A stretch of DNA of 64,000 nt from Crambe crambe (Eukaryota > Porifera > Demospongiae > Poecilosclerida > Crambeidae), in NCBI GenBank assembly GCA_963924555.1, contig OZ004589.1:1922001-1986000 (forward strand). Reading direction: 5' to 3'. Shown piece after piece: positions 48,500 to 59,049 of the stretch (the stretch's first letter is position 1; each line of letters opens with the position of its first letter). The position numbers and the translations under genes are program-made. The notes beneath the pieces are model-generated. The model was not told the DNA's origin. It saw only the letters and a program-made list of their open reading frames with translations, and ran no database searches.

Positions 48500-49006
48500 T
48501 AACCACAAACACTACTGCGCTGAAATAACAGATAGTAAACACAATAGCAGCTGCTGCTTTGGCACATTTAAAATCCATGCTAGCATGAATAATGAACAAG
48601 TCATTGCAACTCAGGAACTATGCATGGGAATGGGCCAATATTTTGCATATGGCAACTACTTGATAAGGTCTAAAAAGTTACATTTTGCTTTAGTTCATAG
48701 CTAGTACAGAATGTGCAGGACACTAGATCCTATATGGATAAATTGAAAAGTAGAATGTGAATTGACAAAAACTAAATGTAATTTTTATGGCAATAAGTAT
48801 AAGAAGCTATATATCAAAAATCAGCCATTGATTCCAAGTGGTCATTGAGATGTAACGCAGTTTACCTTGAGAATGGAATCAGTCATAACATCAGTCATTT
48901 TGATTGGTCCTCCTTCATTTTTTGTGTATGTAGTACTATTCTGATACTTAATAACATGGTGCAAGTTTGAAGTTTCTATCATGAATAGTTTTTGAGTTAA
49001 TTTTCC
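48500..49006. other. Gap between two ankyrin blocks
   Basis: No coding signal. It could be an intron joining 49007-49975 to 46322-48460, or a spacer between two genes. Confidence 0.4.
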
Positions 49007-49975
49007 CTAGCAACCATGCGTGGGCGGAGTGTGCCTGCACCCTCCACTATTGCTTGAATCCATTAAAGGCGACCATCCCTTGTTGTCTTGCAGATCAACT
49101 TGAGCGCCATATTCAAGCAGCAACTCGGCTACTTCCATGTGTCCATTCTTACTTGCACCCATTAAAGGTGACCATCCATTGCCATCTTGCAGATTTATAC
49201 GAGCACCGTTTTCAAGCAATAATTTAACCACCCTGAAATATCCATTCTGACTTGCAATCATTAAAGATGATCGTCCTTCAGGATTTCGAAGATCCACTCG
49301 AGCACCACCCTCAAGTAGTAACTGCACAACTTCAAGATGTCCGTCTCTACACGCATGCAGCAAAGCAGACCACCCACAACTCTCCAGCAAGTCTACTTGG
49401 GAACCATTCTTGAGTAGTACTTTAGCCACTTCAGCGTGCCTGTACCGACAAGCAACCATTAAAGCAGACCGTCCTTCTTTACTCCGTAGATTTACCTGAG
49501 TGCCATTCAGGAGTAGTATTTTGGCCACTTCAATGTGGCCATGCTGACTTGCAATCATCAAGGCAGATAATCCTTTCCTATTTTGCAGGCCTGTCTGAGC
49601 ACCGACCTTGAGAAGCATTTCAGCTGCTTTAGTACGTCCTTTACGACTTGCTTCCATCAAAGCAGACTGTCCGTTATCATCGCGCAAGTCAATTTTAGCA
49701 TTTTTTCCCAACAATAACTGGATGATCTCAATGTTTCCTCCCCAACTCGCACATATCAAAGCAGACCACCCACCATTATCTTGCATATCCACACGAGCAC
49801 CATATCTTAGCAGTAATCGAACTGCATCGGTCTTTCCGTTGAGACTAGCAACCATCAGAGCAGATTGCCCCTCTTTGTTGACACGATTATTTACATCCAT
49901 TCCATTTCGAATCATTTCTTTGATGGCTTCGCAATCTCCATCCTTAGCAGCAACAAGTAACGACTCAGTATCCAT
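49007..49975 (-). CDS. Ankyrin-repeat protein, cap plus about nine repeats
   Basis: It starts MDTESLLVAAKDGDCEAIKE, the shared cap, and reads about nine repeats to NKGWSPLMDSSNSG. The last dozen codons (GCRHTPPTHGC) do not look like ankyrin, so translation probably leaves this exon before them by splicing, or the gene was cut here by a rearrangement. As written it is 322 residues. The first 100 residues are closest to ankyrin gene 1, with which it shares upstream DNA. Confidence 0.7.
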   Translation of the reverse strand: MDTESLLVAAKDGDCEAIKEMIRNGMDVNNRVNKEGQSALMVASLNGKTDAVRLLLRYGARVDMQDNGGWSALICASWGGNIEIIQLLLGKNAKIDLRDDNGQSALMEASRKGRTKAAEMLLKVGAQTGLQNRKGLSALMIASQHGHIEVAKILLLNGTQVNLRSKEGRSALMVACRYRHAEVAKVLLKNGSQVDLLESCGWSALLHACRDGHLEVVQLLLEGGARVDLRNPEGRSSLMIASQNGYFRVVKLLLENGARINLQDGNGWSPLMGASKNGHMEVAELLLEYGAQVDLQDNKGWSPLMDSSNSGGCRHTPPTHGC

Positions 49976-50227
49976 GAGTAACAAGAACTTATAATTACGC
50001 TATCTGGTAGCCTGGGCAAAATGACTCTGAATTGGGTGGAATAACATATTTATGTAACAGAGACTGATATGATCATTATCACATGATGAGCACTAAATGA
50101 TGTCATAGTAATGGAAACAGTAGTTTTATAGCTATATAGAGTATGTCTCCCATAATGTAGCTATGAATATCCTTGATACACACAATTATGGAGTAATATA
50201 TGGCAGGTTTGATTGTCATGACACAAT

Positions 50228-50520
50228 CCAAATGTACAAGCGCATTTCCCTTGGGAATTGATACTTGATCCTTGTTTCGCCTTTATATGCATTGTGTGCA
50301 AAAGAACACTAGCTAGGTGTACGTAACAACACCCCTGGATGTTTCATCGACACTAAACTGCATGTGCTCCTATGACTAAATAGTACCACAGAAGCACAGT
50401 TGAATGTCAAGAAAGCACGTAGGAGTGTTGCTAGCTCTGAAGCACTCAGAGGTGTTCTTAAATAGCTAGACTTCTATCAAGTCTCTCTTTCCACATGCAG
50501 GCAGCAATAAAGCCTGGGTA
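50228..50520. promoter_or_regulatory. Conserved upstream block, second copy
   Basis: Matches 35260-35640 but lacks its 85-bp GC-rich insert. It lies about 250 bp upstream of the ankyrin start at 49975. A single 123-bp unit of the tandem repeat follows (50552-50675). Confidence 0.4.
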
Positions 50521-51143
50521 TGAGGTTAACACCACAGTATTATACAATAGTGTCATAAAGATAATTTTTTTGCATACTACATGGAGCTAAAATTAGCCAC
50601 ATTATGTGATGATGTCATAATTGCTAAAAATAATTACTGTAAACCAGCACCCATACCTATATGATTGAACCCTCATAAAGGGGGAGGGAGGTTTGGGTGA
50701 TGGGGAAGGGGTCTCTTGTTTGTGCCAGTTTTTGTACTAAACACAAAAGCAACAAGTGAACTCTTGGTTTGGCTCCTTGAGAGCAATAAAAGCCACTAAC
50801 AGCAAATGGTTTGGTTTGATAAAGCCTTTGAGATAAACATCTTGATCATTATTACGCATGCATAGTATTTCCCACAGGGGGAGTGGCCTCCAGACCGCTG
50901 AAGATATGGTTTTCAATAAATGCTATAGTAGTCTTATAGGGCATGGAGACAGTCCACAGTTAAAAAGAAAATAATATGTACCTGTATGTCAGTAAACTAG
51001 AGTTTCATATACTATGATCACTTAATGTATGTTGCTGCACTGTATCATAATGTAGCTACTCCTTCAGAGATGATTTTCTGCACCGTCAACTAAATGGAGT
51101 TGACTTATTGTAGAATCTCAGGCATGGAGAATTTGTAAAGATT

Positions 51144-51551
51144 GTAGGGATGGCGGTTTGGCAACAAGTGAGTCCTTACCCGTACCTATCACCAAACTCA
51201 AGAACCACACCAATATTACCTAACTATTCCTACTTCCTCCTTATTTCGATAACCATACCACATATCACCCAACTTAAGCTAACCATCCCTACTTCACTCC
51301 CCCCATGAAAAGCCGGATGATCAAATGCATAACAGGGGGAGTGAAGTACGTAGGGATAGTTAGCTTAAGTTGGGTGATATGGATGTGGTTATTAAAATTA
51401 GGAGGGATAGGAGTGAAGTAGGAATAGTTAGCTTGTAGTTCGGTAATATCGCTGTGGTTCTTGAGTTTGGTGATGGGTACGGGTAAGGGGGTACTTGACT
51501 CACTTGTTGCTGACCTTTTTTGAACCATAGCTACGTATTAGCCATCCCTAC
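51144..51551. mobile_element. Fold-back element FB4, full copy
   Basis: A palindrome of about 408 bp. GTAGGGATGGCGGTTTGGCA at the left matches the inverse of the right end ...CATCCCTAC. The arms contain ACAAGTGAGTCCTTACCCGT and inner CTAACCATCCCTACTTCACT words. The centre is CCCCATGAAAAGCCGGATGA. Confidence 0.75.
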
Positions 51552-51752
51552 TTACACACACACAAGTCTAGGTCCGTTCCTCATCAAGTGATGGGATGAG
51601 GAAATAGTATTCATGAGAGACAAGCTACATAATGTTTTGCAGCACTGAAGGCTTTAATAAATGAACTATAAATTCCAAATGGCAAAAAAATCAAAGTGTT
51701 ACAATAATGTAACTGGTTTGCTAAACACAACTCAACTTTTAGTTGTGGGAGG

Positions 51753-53288
51753 TCATGGGAGGAACGGTCCCCAGAAGTTCCCGTACTTTTCCACTGCAGT
51801 CTGACAAGCAGCAGGCCATTGTTTACCACGATTAGGATTGAAGTACGAAGTTACATACTTAAGAAGTTTCACTTGCATCTCCTTCAAAACGTCTGGCATT
51901 TTTTCGGCTAAATTCACCCTCTCCTCTGGATCTTCTTTGATATTGAATAAGCAACCACTCTTTCCACAATCCACACTTGCTGCAATGCCTCCACTTGGAT
52001 TAGTAAGGTTTGGATATTGCGGTCCAGTCCAGCCAGCTTGCGACATCTTGCCTACCAATATCTTATAATCCCCATTGATCAGGGCATTAATGCTTGCTGG
52101 GATGTCCAAACGAGGGGAGGTGGAGTTCTTTCCTGATATGAGAGGCCACATGTCCAAACTGTCCACTGGAGGGAGGTTAGCAGCTGCTGCTTTCTTATCA
52201 GTTGGATCAACACCAGCTATTCCACAGAAAGTCCCATACCAGTCTGCCAAGTGGATATATCCTTCAGTTTTTTGTCCGTGCATTGCAGCAGGTAGAAATC
52301 CTCCAGACACAAAAGCATTCACACGTATTCCTCCTTGCCAGTCTGTTAACTTACCACCTCGGAGGGGATAGTTATTAGCCCCTCCCCCAGAATATTCTGG
52401 TCCTCCATTATCACTGCTAGATACAAAGAGAAGATTATCCCACATACCTCTACTTTTAAGTGCAGCAACCATTTCCCCTACAACATCGTCTAGATATTTC
52501 ACCATGGCATGGTAGTACTGTCGATCGGAATCATTAATAAAGCTGAACTGTTGGAGATATTTATCAGGAACTTGCAATGGAGTGTGGACGATATGAGGTG
52601 CATAGTACAAGAAGAGTGGAGTGGATGTGTCGTGGTTTTTGATCACGTCCAACACATGATCTCTGAAAAGTGCCTCTTCATAGTTATCCTCTCCTGTGCC
52701 GTTAACTCCATGAGCAGGTTGATCCGTGTCCCACAAATCCACTGGATCCGCTCCAGTTTTATTGTATTCGCAACCACCTCTTGTCGTTTCATTATAATAA
52801 TCATTCGCATGATGGTAGTATCCAAATGAGCTGTCGAATCCTCTGCCCTTAGGGGTGTGGTCAGGTGTGGCCATCCCGGCATCCCACTTCCCCACCTGGT
52901 GAGTGGCATAACCAGCTTCCTTCAGCTTTTCGGCCAGTCCAGTCATCTGACGAGGAATTCCTGCAAAGCCAGAGACTTTGTCGTCTGGGTTGTAAATATT
53001 TGGAGGAGCATTCTGGTCATTTACATGGATGGGGAGCCGCCCACTCATTAGACAGGAACGAGATGGAGAACAGAACTTGTAGACGTAGTGTTGATCCAAT
53101 TCCAATCCATCTTTCACCAGGCCATCAATATTTGGAGTGACTACCTCTTTAGTAGGGGGACTACGATGGTACCCCACATTGGCCCAACCCCAGTCATCCA
53201 CTAGCATGAACACAAGGTGAGGCTTGCTTGCTTGGCTTGCAACTAGACTTACAGGGAGCAGAAAGAGAAGAGCAAAAGAAAGACCCAT
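51753..53288 (-). CDS. Secreted arylsulfatase 9, intact, minus strand
   Basis: A single exon of 511 residues, nearly identical to sulfatase 8 (signal peptide MGLSFALLFLLPVSLVAS). All catalytic motifs are kept: CSPSRS, GKWDAG, HIVH, SSDNGG and PLRGGK. The differences include a sulfatase 1-like patch at SSDNGGPEYSGG and LTDWQGG, which points to mixing among copies. Both gene and flanks (51553-51750; 53289-53440) align with sulfatase 8, so it arose by block duplication rather than separate insertion. Confidence 0.92.
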   Translation of the reverse strand: MGLSFALLFLLPVSLVASQASKPHLVFMLVDDWGWANVGYHRSPPTKEVVTPNIDGLVKDGLELDQHYVYKFCSPSRSCLMSGRLPIHVNDQNAPPNIYNPDDKVSGFAGIPRQMTGLAEKLKEAGYATHQVGKWDAGMATPDHTPKGRGFDSSFGYYHHANDYYNETTRGGCEYNKTGADPVDLWDTDQPAHGVNGTGEDNYEEALFRDHVLDVIKNHDTSTPLFLYYAPHIVHTPLQVPDKYLQQFSFINDSDRQYYHAMVKYLDDVVGEMVAALKSRGMWDNLLFVSSSDNGGPEYSGGGANNYPLRGGKLTDWQGGIRVNAFVSGGFLPAAMHGQKTEGYIHLADWYGTFCGIAGVDPTDKKAAAANLPPVDSLDMWPLISGKNSTSPRLDIPASINALINGDYKILVGKMSQAGWTGPQYPNLTNPSGGIAASVDCGKSGCLFNIKEDPEERVNLAEKMPDVLKEMQVKLLKYVTSYFNPNRGKQWPAACQTAVEKYGNFWGPFLP

Positions 53289-53315
53289 ATTTGATCTTTC
53301 TGCTAATCAGCTTGT

Positions 53316-53328
53316 GGTCAGGTGACCT
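53316..53328. promoter_or_regulatory. GGTCA-GG-TGACC palindrome, sulfatase 9
   Basis: GGTCAGGTGACCT, 28 bp before the start codon. Confidence 0.5.
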
Positions 53329-53449
53329 CTAGCCACTAATGAAATACATTGAGGGCTAATTAGCTGTATACAAATATATTCATCTACTTGTGATACTTGG
53401 GAAAGTGGTAGAGAAGTAGAGGACCACATGTGTGTTAGAACTGAGGTGT

Positions 53450-53770
53450 GCCATTTGGGGTGTGGTCAGGTGTGGCCATCCCAGCATCCCACTTCAATAT
53501 TTAGAGTGATTACCTCTAGCTACACTTTTCCAGGTCAAGGCTGCAGGTCATGGTTAACAGGTCATAGCTAATGGTCCTCAACTATTGCTGCATCTCTGTT
53601 TGTTTAACTCAATGATAACACCTTTCATTAACAGCTGGAGATCACTTGATCTCAAATTCACCACTGCAATGGGGCTCACCTTTGTTGTGTCCAGTTTCTT
53701 TGCTTGATTCCTGTCAGTCTAGTTTGAAATCAAGCCAGCAAGTTTCCCTTGTGTTCATGCTAGTGGATGA
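53450..53770. pseudogene. Arylsulfatase scraps (minus 53450-53502, plus 53668-53770)
   Basis: Duplicate of the scraps at 41090-41490. The minus part equals GKWDAGMATPDHTP. The plus part is an N-terminus with frameshift and stop, preceded by the same GAGATCACTTGATCTC palindrome. Their opposite strands and tight packing predate the block duplication, since both copies have them. Confidence 0.6.
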
Positions 53771-53913
53771 CTTGACGACCTAGCCATGCACCTGGAAAAA
53801 TACTTGAAAGCCATGACCTGGTTATGACTAAAAAAGTACAGACATGACCTGGAGAAAAAAGTACACCCACATCCTAGGAAAAAGTATGGCCATGACCTGG
53901 GAAAAAGCACACT

Positions 53914-53966
53914 CTAGCCTCGTTCTCAGGCTTATTTCCTGCTTCACTGAGAGCCTGGGAACGAGG
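53914..53966. mobile_element. Tiny hairpin element with a 10-bp target duplication
   Basis: TAGCCTCGTTCTCAGGC pairs with GCCTGGGAACGAGGC. AAAAGCACAC occurs on each side. The duplicate block near 41617 has AAAAGCACAC once and no insert. Relatives lie at 58413-58508 and in part at 30772-30795. Confidence 0.7.
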
Positions 53967-54147
53967 CAAAAGCACACCCATGATCTGAAAAAGTGTAGCC
54001 ATGACCTGGAAAATAGAGCCTGACCTGAAAAAAAAAAATACAGACAGCCTATAGCTATGCACCATGGACACAGATCTGAGTGTATGTTAAAACTCAACGA
54101 TATAGAACTTTCAATACACAATTATGTATCAGCCTATAAATTCATGT

Positions 54148-55600
54148 CAGCTTCTTCTGCAGTAACTTGGCTACTTCAGTTTGTCCATTCTTATGTGCTA
54201 TCATTAGGGCAGAACAACCATTGTTATTTTGCAGGACTATCTCAGCATTATTCTCCAGTGTCCATTTTGACTTGCAAGCATTAAAGGTGACCAACCATTT
54301 CTATTTTGCAGATTAACTTGAGCACCTTTCTTGAGTAGTAATTCAACTACTTGAGCATGTCCGTTATTACTTGCACTCATTGTGGCAGACCATTCACCAA
54401 TATTACTCAAGTCGATGGCAGCTCCATTTTTGAGTAATAATTCAGCAACTTTGAAATGTCCATATTTACTTGCACCCATCAGAGCAAACCATCCATCACT
54501 GTCTTGTAGATCCACTTGAGCGCCGCTCTTGAGTAGTAGTTCAGCAATTTCATTGTGTCCATTCTCACTTGCACTCATTAAAGCTGACTACCCTTCATAA
54601 TTTTGTAAATTTACTCGAGCACCATTCTTGAGCAGCATTTCAACAATTTCAGTGTGTCCTTCCTCACTTGCAGTCATTAAAGATGACCATCCCTTGTCAT
54701 TTTGCAGATCGATTTGAGCACCATTCTTGAGTAGTATTTCAGCTATTTCAGTGTGTCCACTTGCACTCATTAAAGATGACCATCCCTCGTCATTTTGCAG
54801 ATCAACTTGAGCACCATTCTTGAGTAGCATTTCAGCAATTTCAGTGTGTCCATTCTCACTTGCACTCATTAAAGATGACCATCCCTCGTCATTTTGCAGA
54901 TCTACTCGAGCACCATTCTTGAGTAGTATTTCAACAATTTCAGTGTGTCCTTCCTCACTTGCAATCATTAAAGATGACCATCCCTTGTCATTTTGCAGAT
55001 CGATTTGAGCACCATTCTTGAGTAGCATTTCAGCAATTTCTGTGTGTCCTTCCTCACTTGCACTCATTAAAGATGACCATCCCTCATCATTTTGTAGATC
55101 TACTCGAGCGCCATTCTTGAGTAGCATTTCAACAATTTCAGTGTGTCCTTCCTCACTTGCAATCATTAAAGATGACCATCTCTCGTCATTTTGCTGATCG
55201 ACTTGAGTGCCATTCTTGAGTAGAATTTCAGCAATTTCAGTGTTTCCATTATCACTTGAGCTTATTAAAGGAGACCATCCTTCATTGTCTTGTAGATCCA
55301 CTTGAGCATCATTCTTGAGTAGTACTTCAACTACTGCAGCATTTCCGTAACTACTTGCAATCATTAATGGTGTAGACCCTCGATTATTTTTCAGATTGAC
55401 TTGAGCCCCATTCTTGAGTAATAATTCAACTGTCCTTTGCAGCTTGCACTCATTAATGGTGTCCATTCGTCACTATTTTGCATATCAACTGCTTGAGTAT
55501 GACATGCACTCTTTAAAGATGGTGATTTTGTAGATCTACTTGAGCACCACTCTTGAGAAGCAAATCAACTATATTAGCATGTCCTCTCTTACATTCTTGA
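54148..55600 (-). pseudogene. Ankyrin-repeat gene 5, dead paralog of gene 2
   Basis: About 14 repeats align with gene 2 (41796-43462). Lesions: the N-terminal cap and first repeats are replaced by degenerate scraps (55440-55600); TGG has become TAG at 54588-54590 in the NYEGWSA repeat; and about 22 bp is deleted near 54256, shifting the frame. Several central repeats (VDLQNDEGWSSLM type) are nearly identical to gene 2. There is no usable start codon. Confidence 0.8.
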
Positions 55601-55942
55601 AGTAAATAAATTCTCAAAGAAAACTCAATAGAATCATCTCACAATCATACCATCTCAATATAATAGTCTTAAAGGGATATTTGATTAAAGCTCCCAATAG
55701 GTGACCTCTACCTGTGATAAAGCAATGGACAAAGGTCATTGCCAAACTTATACTTTGTTCTTCTCCTTTTATCTCTCTTATAATCCTAACATACATTATA
55801 ACCCTTGCGCATGCACTGAGGGTCAATAATTATACAGGATAATTCAGAAAAATACAGCTAATAAACACAGTCATTATTTTACATAATACAATTGTTAGCA
55901 ATACTAATTAAAGTCTGGCATATGTAAATAGCTCATGCTAAT

Positions 55943-57310
55943 CTAACTGAGCTCCATGGCTTTGAAGCAATCAACCACTTCGGTGTACATACGTTTTTTT
56001 TCTGTTGCAATATTTAGAGCAGACTCCCCATCTTTAGCTCCATTCTTGAGTAGTAATCCAACTACTTTGGCGTACCCACTCTTACTTGCACTCATCAAAG
56101 CAGACAACCCATCGACATTTTGTAGGTTAACATCAGCACCTTTCTTGAGTAGTAATTCGACCACTTTGGTGTGCCCACTCTTACTTGCACTCATCAAAGG
56201 CGACCATTTTTTATTGTTTAGTAAGTCAACTTGAGCACCGTTCTCGAGTAGTAATTCAACTACTTCAGTGTGTCCGTTCATACTTGCACTCATTAGAGCA
56301 GACCACTCATCAACATTTTGTAGGTTAACATTAGCATCTTTCTCGAGTAGTAGTAATTCAACTACTTCAGTGTGTCCATTCATACTTGCACTCATTAGAG
56401 CAGACCACCCATCAACATTTTGTAGGTTAACATTAGCATCTTTCTTGAGTAGTAATTTGACCACTTCAGTGTGTCCATACATACTTGCATATATTAAAGC
56501 AGACCACCTATCAACATTTTGTAGGTTAACATTAGCATCTTTCTCAAGTAGTAATTTGACCACTTTGGTGTGCCCACTCTTACTTGCACTCATCAAAGCC
56601 GACCATTTGTCGTTGTTTAGTAAGTTAGCTTGAGCACCGTTCTTGAGTAGTAATTCAACCACTTCAGTGTGTCCATTCTTACTTGCACTCATTAAAGATG
56701 AAAATCCGTAATTATTTTTCAAGTTAACTTGAGCATCATTCTCGAGCAGTAATGCGACCACTTCAGTATGCCCATTCTTACTTGCAATCATTAAAGCAGA
56801 TTTTCCTTTTTCATCTTGCTGGTTGACTTGCACACCTTTCTCAAGTAATAATTTGGCTATTTCAGTCTGTCCATGTTTGATTGCAATCATTAAAGCAGAC
56901 CACCCACCGAAATTTTGTAGATTAACATTAGCATCGTTCTCAAGTAGTAATTCAACCACTTCAGCATGCCCTTTACGAATCGCTTCCATTAAAGCAGACC
57001 GTCCTTTTTCCTCTTGCTTGTCCACATCAGCACCCTTTGTGAGTAGGATTTGAACCACTTCAGTGTGACCTTTAAAACTTGCTTGCATTAAAGCAGACCA
57101 TCCACCATTATCTTGCATATCTACTTGAGCACCAAGTCTTAGCAGTAATTGGACCACATTGGCTTTTCCATTGAGACTAGCAATCATCAGAGCTGATTGC
57201 CCCTTATCATTGACACGAGTATTTACATCCATTCCATTTCGAATCTTTTTTTCGATGTCCTCACAATATCCAGCCTCAGCAGCAGCAAGTAATGCTGATT
57301 CAGGATCCAT
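55943..57310 (-). CDS. Ankyrin-repeat protein 4, intact
   Basis: A single exon of 455 residues, starting MDPESALLAAAEAGYCEDIE at the conserved cap and not at the upstream in-frame codons. It has about 12 to 13 ankyrin repeats, several nearly identical (DANVNLQNVDGWSALMSASM), which points to recent repeat duplication. One repeat has an extra Leu (ELLLLEKD). The last ten residues (DCFKAMELS) are out of frame relative to ELLQRYGARFN of the paralogs, so a late one-base change altered only the C-terminus. The only ankyrin gene right of 50 kb that looks whole. Role unknown; a protein-binding scaffold. Confidence 0.85.
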   Translation of the reverse strand: MDPESALLAAAEAGYCEDIEKKIRNGMDVNTRVNDKGQSALMIASLNGKANVVQLLLRLGAQVDMQDNGGWSALMQASFKGHTEVVQILLTKGADVDKQEEKGRSALMEAIRKGHAEVVELLLENDANVNLQNFGGWSALMIAIKHGQTEIAKLLLEKGVQVNQQDEKGKSALMIASKNGHTEVVALLLENDAQVNLKNNYGFSSLMSASKNGHTEVVELLLKNGAQANLLNNDKWSALMSASKSGHTKVVKLLLEKDANVNLQNVDRWSALIYASMYGHTEVVKLLLKKDANVNLQNVDGWSALMSASMNGHTEVVELLLLEKDANVNLQNVDEWSALMSASMNGHTEVVELLLENGAQVDLLNNKKWSPLMSASKSGHTKVVELLLKKGADVNLQNVDGLSALMSASKSGYAKVVGLLLKNGAKDGESALNIATEKKRMYTEVVDCFKAMELS

Positions 57311-57419
57311 GAGTAACAAGAACGTACAGACAATAATGTGAATAAAGCCTGATAGCCTGGTGCTAGAACCAAATCACAAAGAATAGCTAGTTACCAGTTT
57401 GTAACAGTTTAAGTATACC

Positions 57420-57665
57420 AGGCTGCAGTAGGGGTTTCTAAGGTTTCTGGAAACTAGTACTACACACTCTGATTCAACCGAGCCACACTGAGTCAACCAC
57501 GTAGCTGTGGCTTAACCATCATGAGGATGGGGTTTTGTTGACTGAATATGAGCCTAAGTAAACAGTACTACACACTCTGATTCAACTGAGCCACACTGAA
57601 ACCTAAGGTATATAGTACTGATTCAACCTGATAGCTAGGGCTTAACCATCATGCAGATGGTATGC
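57420..57665. repeat. Direct repeats ACTACACACTCTGATTCAAC
   Basis: Two full units and one partial, each followed by GAGCCACACT and GGCTTAACCATCATG. The inverse copies are at 59420-59625. Part of the nested repeat region 57.4-60.2 kb. Confidence 0.65.
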
Positions 57666-57969
57666 AGATAGCAGTGGCGGTTTATATGGGGTCAAAAAGT
57701 CATTACTCTTCTCTCTCTCTCTATTTGTAAATAAGAACCTCATAGAAGCTCCTATTTACATAATTATATAGGTGCTCCTATTTATAAACAAAGGAAAATA
57801 TAAAATAATCATGTAGGGATGGCTGTGTGTAAAGCTCAAAAAATTCACGAACAAGAGAGCCTACCCCTCCTAATTTCAATAACCACACCCATATTACCCA
57901 ATTACTCCCTACTTCACTCCTCATGAGTGCTCTTATGCTTTTACCCCTATTTATAAGGAGAGTTCCTAT

Positions 57970-58145
57970 TTACACAAGTGAAAGGAAAAAAATTTATGCT
58001 AAATTAAAAGGCCATGTAGGGATAGTCTGTACTTTAAATCAAATTTATGCTGCCTTCAATAATAATCCCTACATCACTGCCTCCCACCAAGCTGCTTTAA
58101 TTGTTCATGTCAGTATAAAAGTGTTCTGCTTGGGTTACAGCCTGG
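57970..58145. mobile_element. Fold-back element FB3, left-half fragment
   Basis: ACAAGTGAAAGGAAAAAAAT start, then AAGGCCATGTAGGGATAGTC and CTGCCTTCAATAATAATCCC, as in the full element at 59898-60186. Ends before the right arm. Confidence 0.65.
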
Positions 58146-58190
58146 CAGGAAGATGATGATAATGATGAACGAATCATAAAAATTATAGAT

Positions 58191-58295
58191 TTAGGCGGCA
58201 GCTGGTGCCGATTGTTGATGCTGTTCTGGAGGAGTTTGAGCGGTCATATCATCATCTTCTGCATTGTTTTTCAGATGTAAGAAGTTTAGTTGAGC
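58191..58295 (-). CDS. Possible last exon, unknown gene
   Basis: 105 bp after a good acceptor (CTATTCTTGCTACAG) reads AQLNFLHLKNNAEDDDMTAQ, then a Gln/Pro/Ala tail ending SAPAAA and stop. The composition looks like a real protein end, but no upstream exon was found in the surrounding repeats. It may be an orphan exon carried by rearrangement. Confidence 0.3.
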   Translation of the reverse strand, partial: AQLNFLHLKNNAEDDDMTAQTPPEQHQQSAPAAA

Positions 58296-58412
58296 CTGTA
58301 GCAAGAATAGAAGAGATACAGAAAGTCTAGTTTGTATTGTTCTAATGAGAGAAGCCATTCCGTGCTAACCCTAAATAAAGAGTGCTATCGCACTCTCTGA
58401 TATGGGAGCTCA

Positions 58413-58508
58413 TTAGCCTCATACCCAGGCCCGCTTTTTTTGCGGGCCATGAAAAAAAGCGGGCTTTTTTGCGGGCCACTAAAAAAAGTGGGCCTGGGTA
58501 CGAGGCTA
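58413..58508. mobile_element. Hairpin element, TAGCCTC ends
   Basis: AGCCTCATACCCAGGCCCGC pairs with GGGCCTGGGTACGAGGCTA at the other end. The inner GCGGGCCATGAAAAAAAGCG is also repeated. Same family as 53914-53966. Confidence 0.75.
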
Positions 58509-58667
58509 GGGAGCTCATATACATAAATGAGAGTTCCTATCTATAAAAAAGAGCTATTTACATAATAGGCACTCCTATTATAAATTATTATAGACAGGAC
58601 TTTTTATATAATCCTATTTACATAACCTTTGACCTTTAAGTTGAAATGTGATTAGCACGAGTACCAT

Positions 58668-58876
58668 GGATCACAAATTGTCAATGGAGTGAGCCTCCCC
58701 ATGAGTAATGTACATCTCTTTAATTCATAATTTTACATTATTTCTTGTTTCCTTTTCCAACAGGGTCAGAGGTCACAAATTGTCAATGGAGTGAGCCTCC
58801 CCATGAGTAATGTACATCTCTTTAATTCATAATTTTACATTATTTCTTGTTTCCTTTTCCAACAGGGTCAGAGGTC
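58668..58876. repeat. 103-bp tandem duplication
   Basis: GTCACAAATTGTCAATGGAG through CCTTTTCCAACAGGGTCAGA occurs twice, virtually identical. Confidence 0.9.
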
Positions 58877-59049
58877 ATGTTCAGATTGATCAGGCATGTA
58901 AAATAGGATGTTAAATAAAAGTACTAATCGGTATAAATGGAAATAGGACATATAAAATTTTCATTTATTATAGGAGTACCCATTATACAAATAGGAGCTT
59001 TATAATTATGTGAATAGGAGCTCTCATTTATAAATAGGAGCTCCTATAA

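Noticed and set aside
56268..56633. Ser/Leu/Cys-rich plus-strand open frames over the ankyrin genes
   Set aside because: Shadows of the 99-bp ankyrin repeats in the opposite strand; the repetitive protein simply mirrors the repeat.
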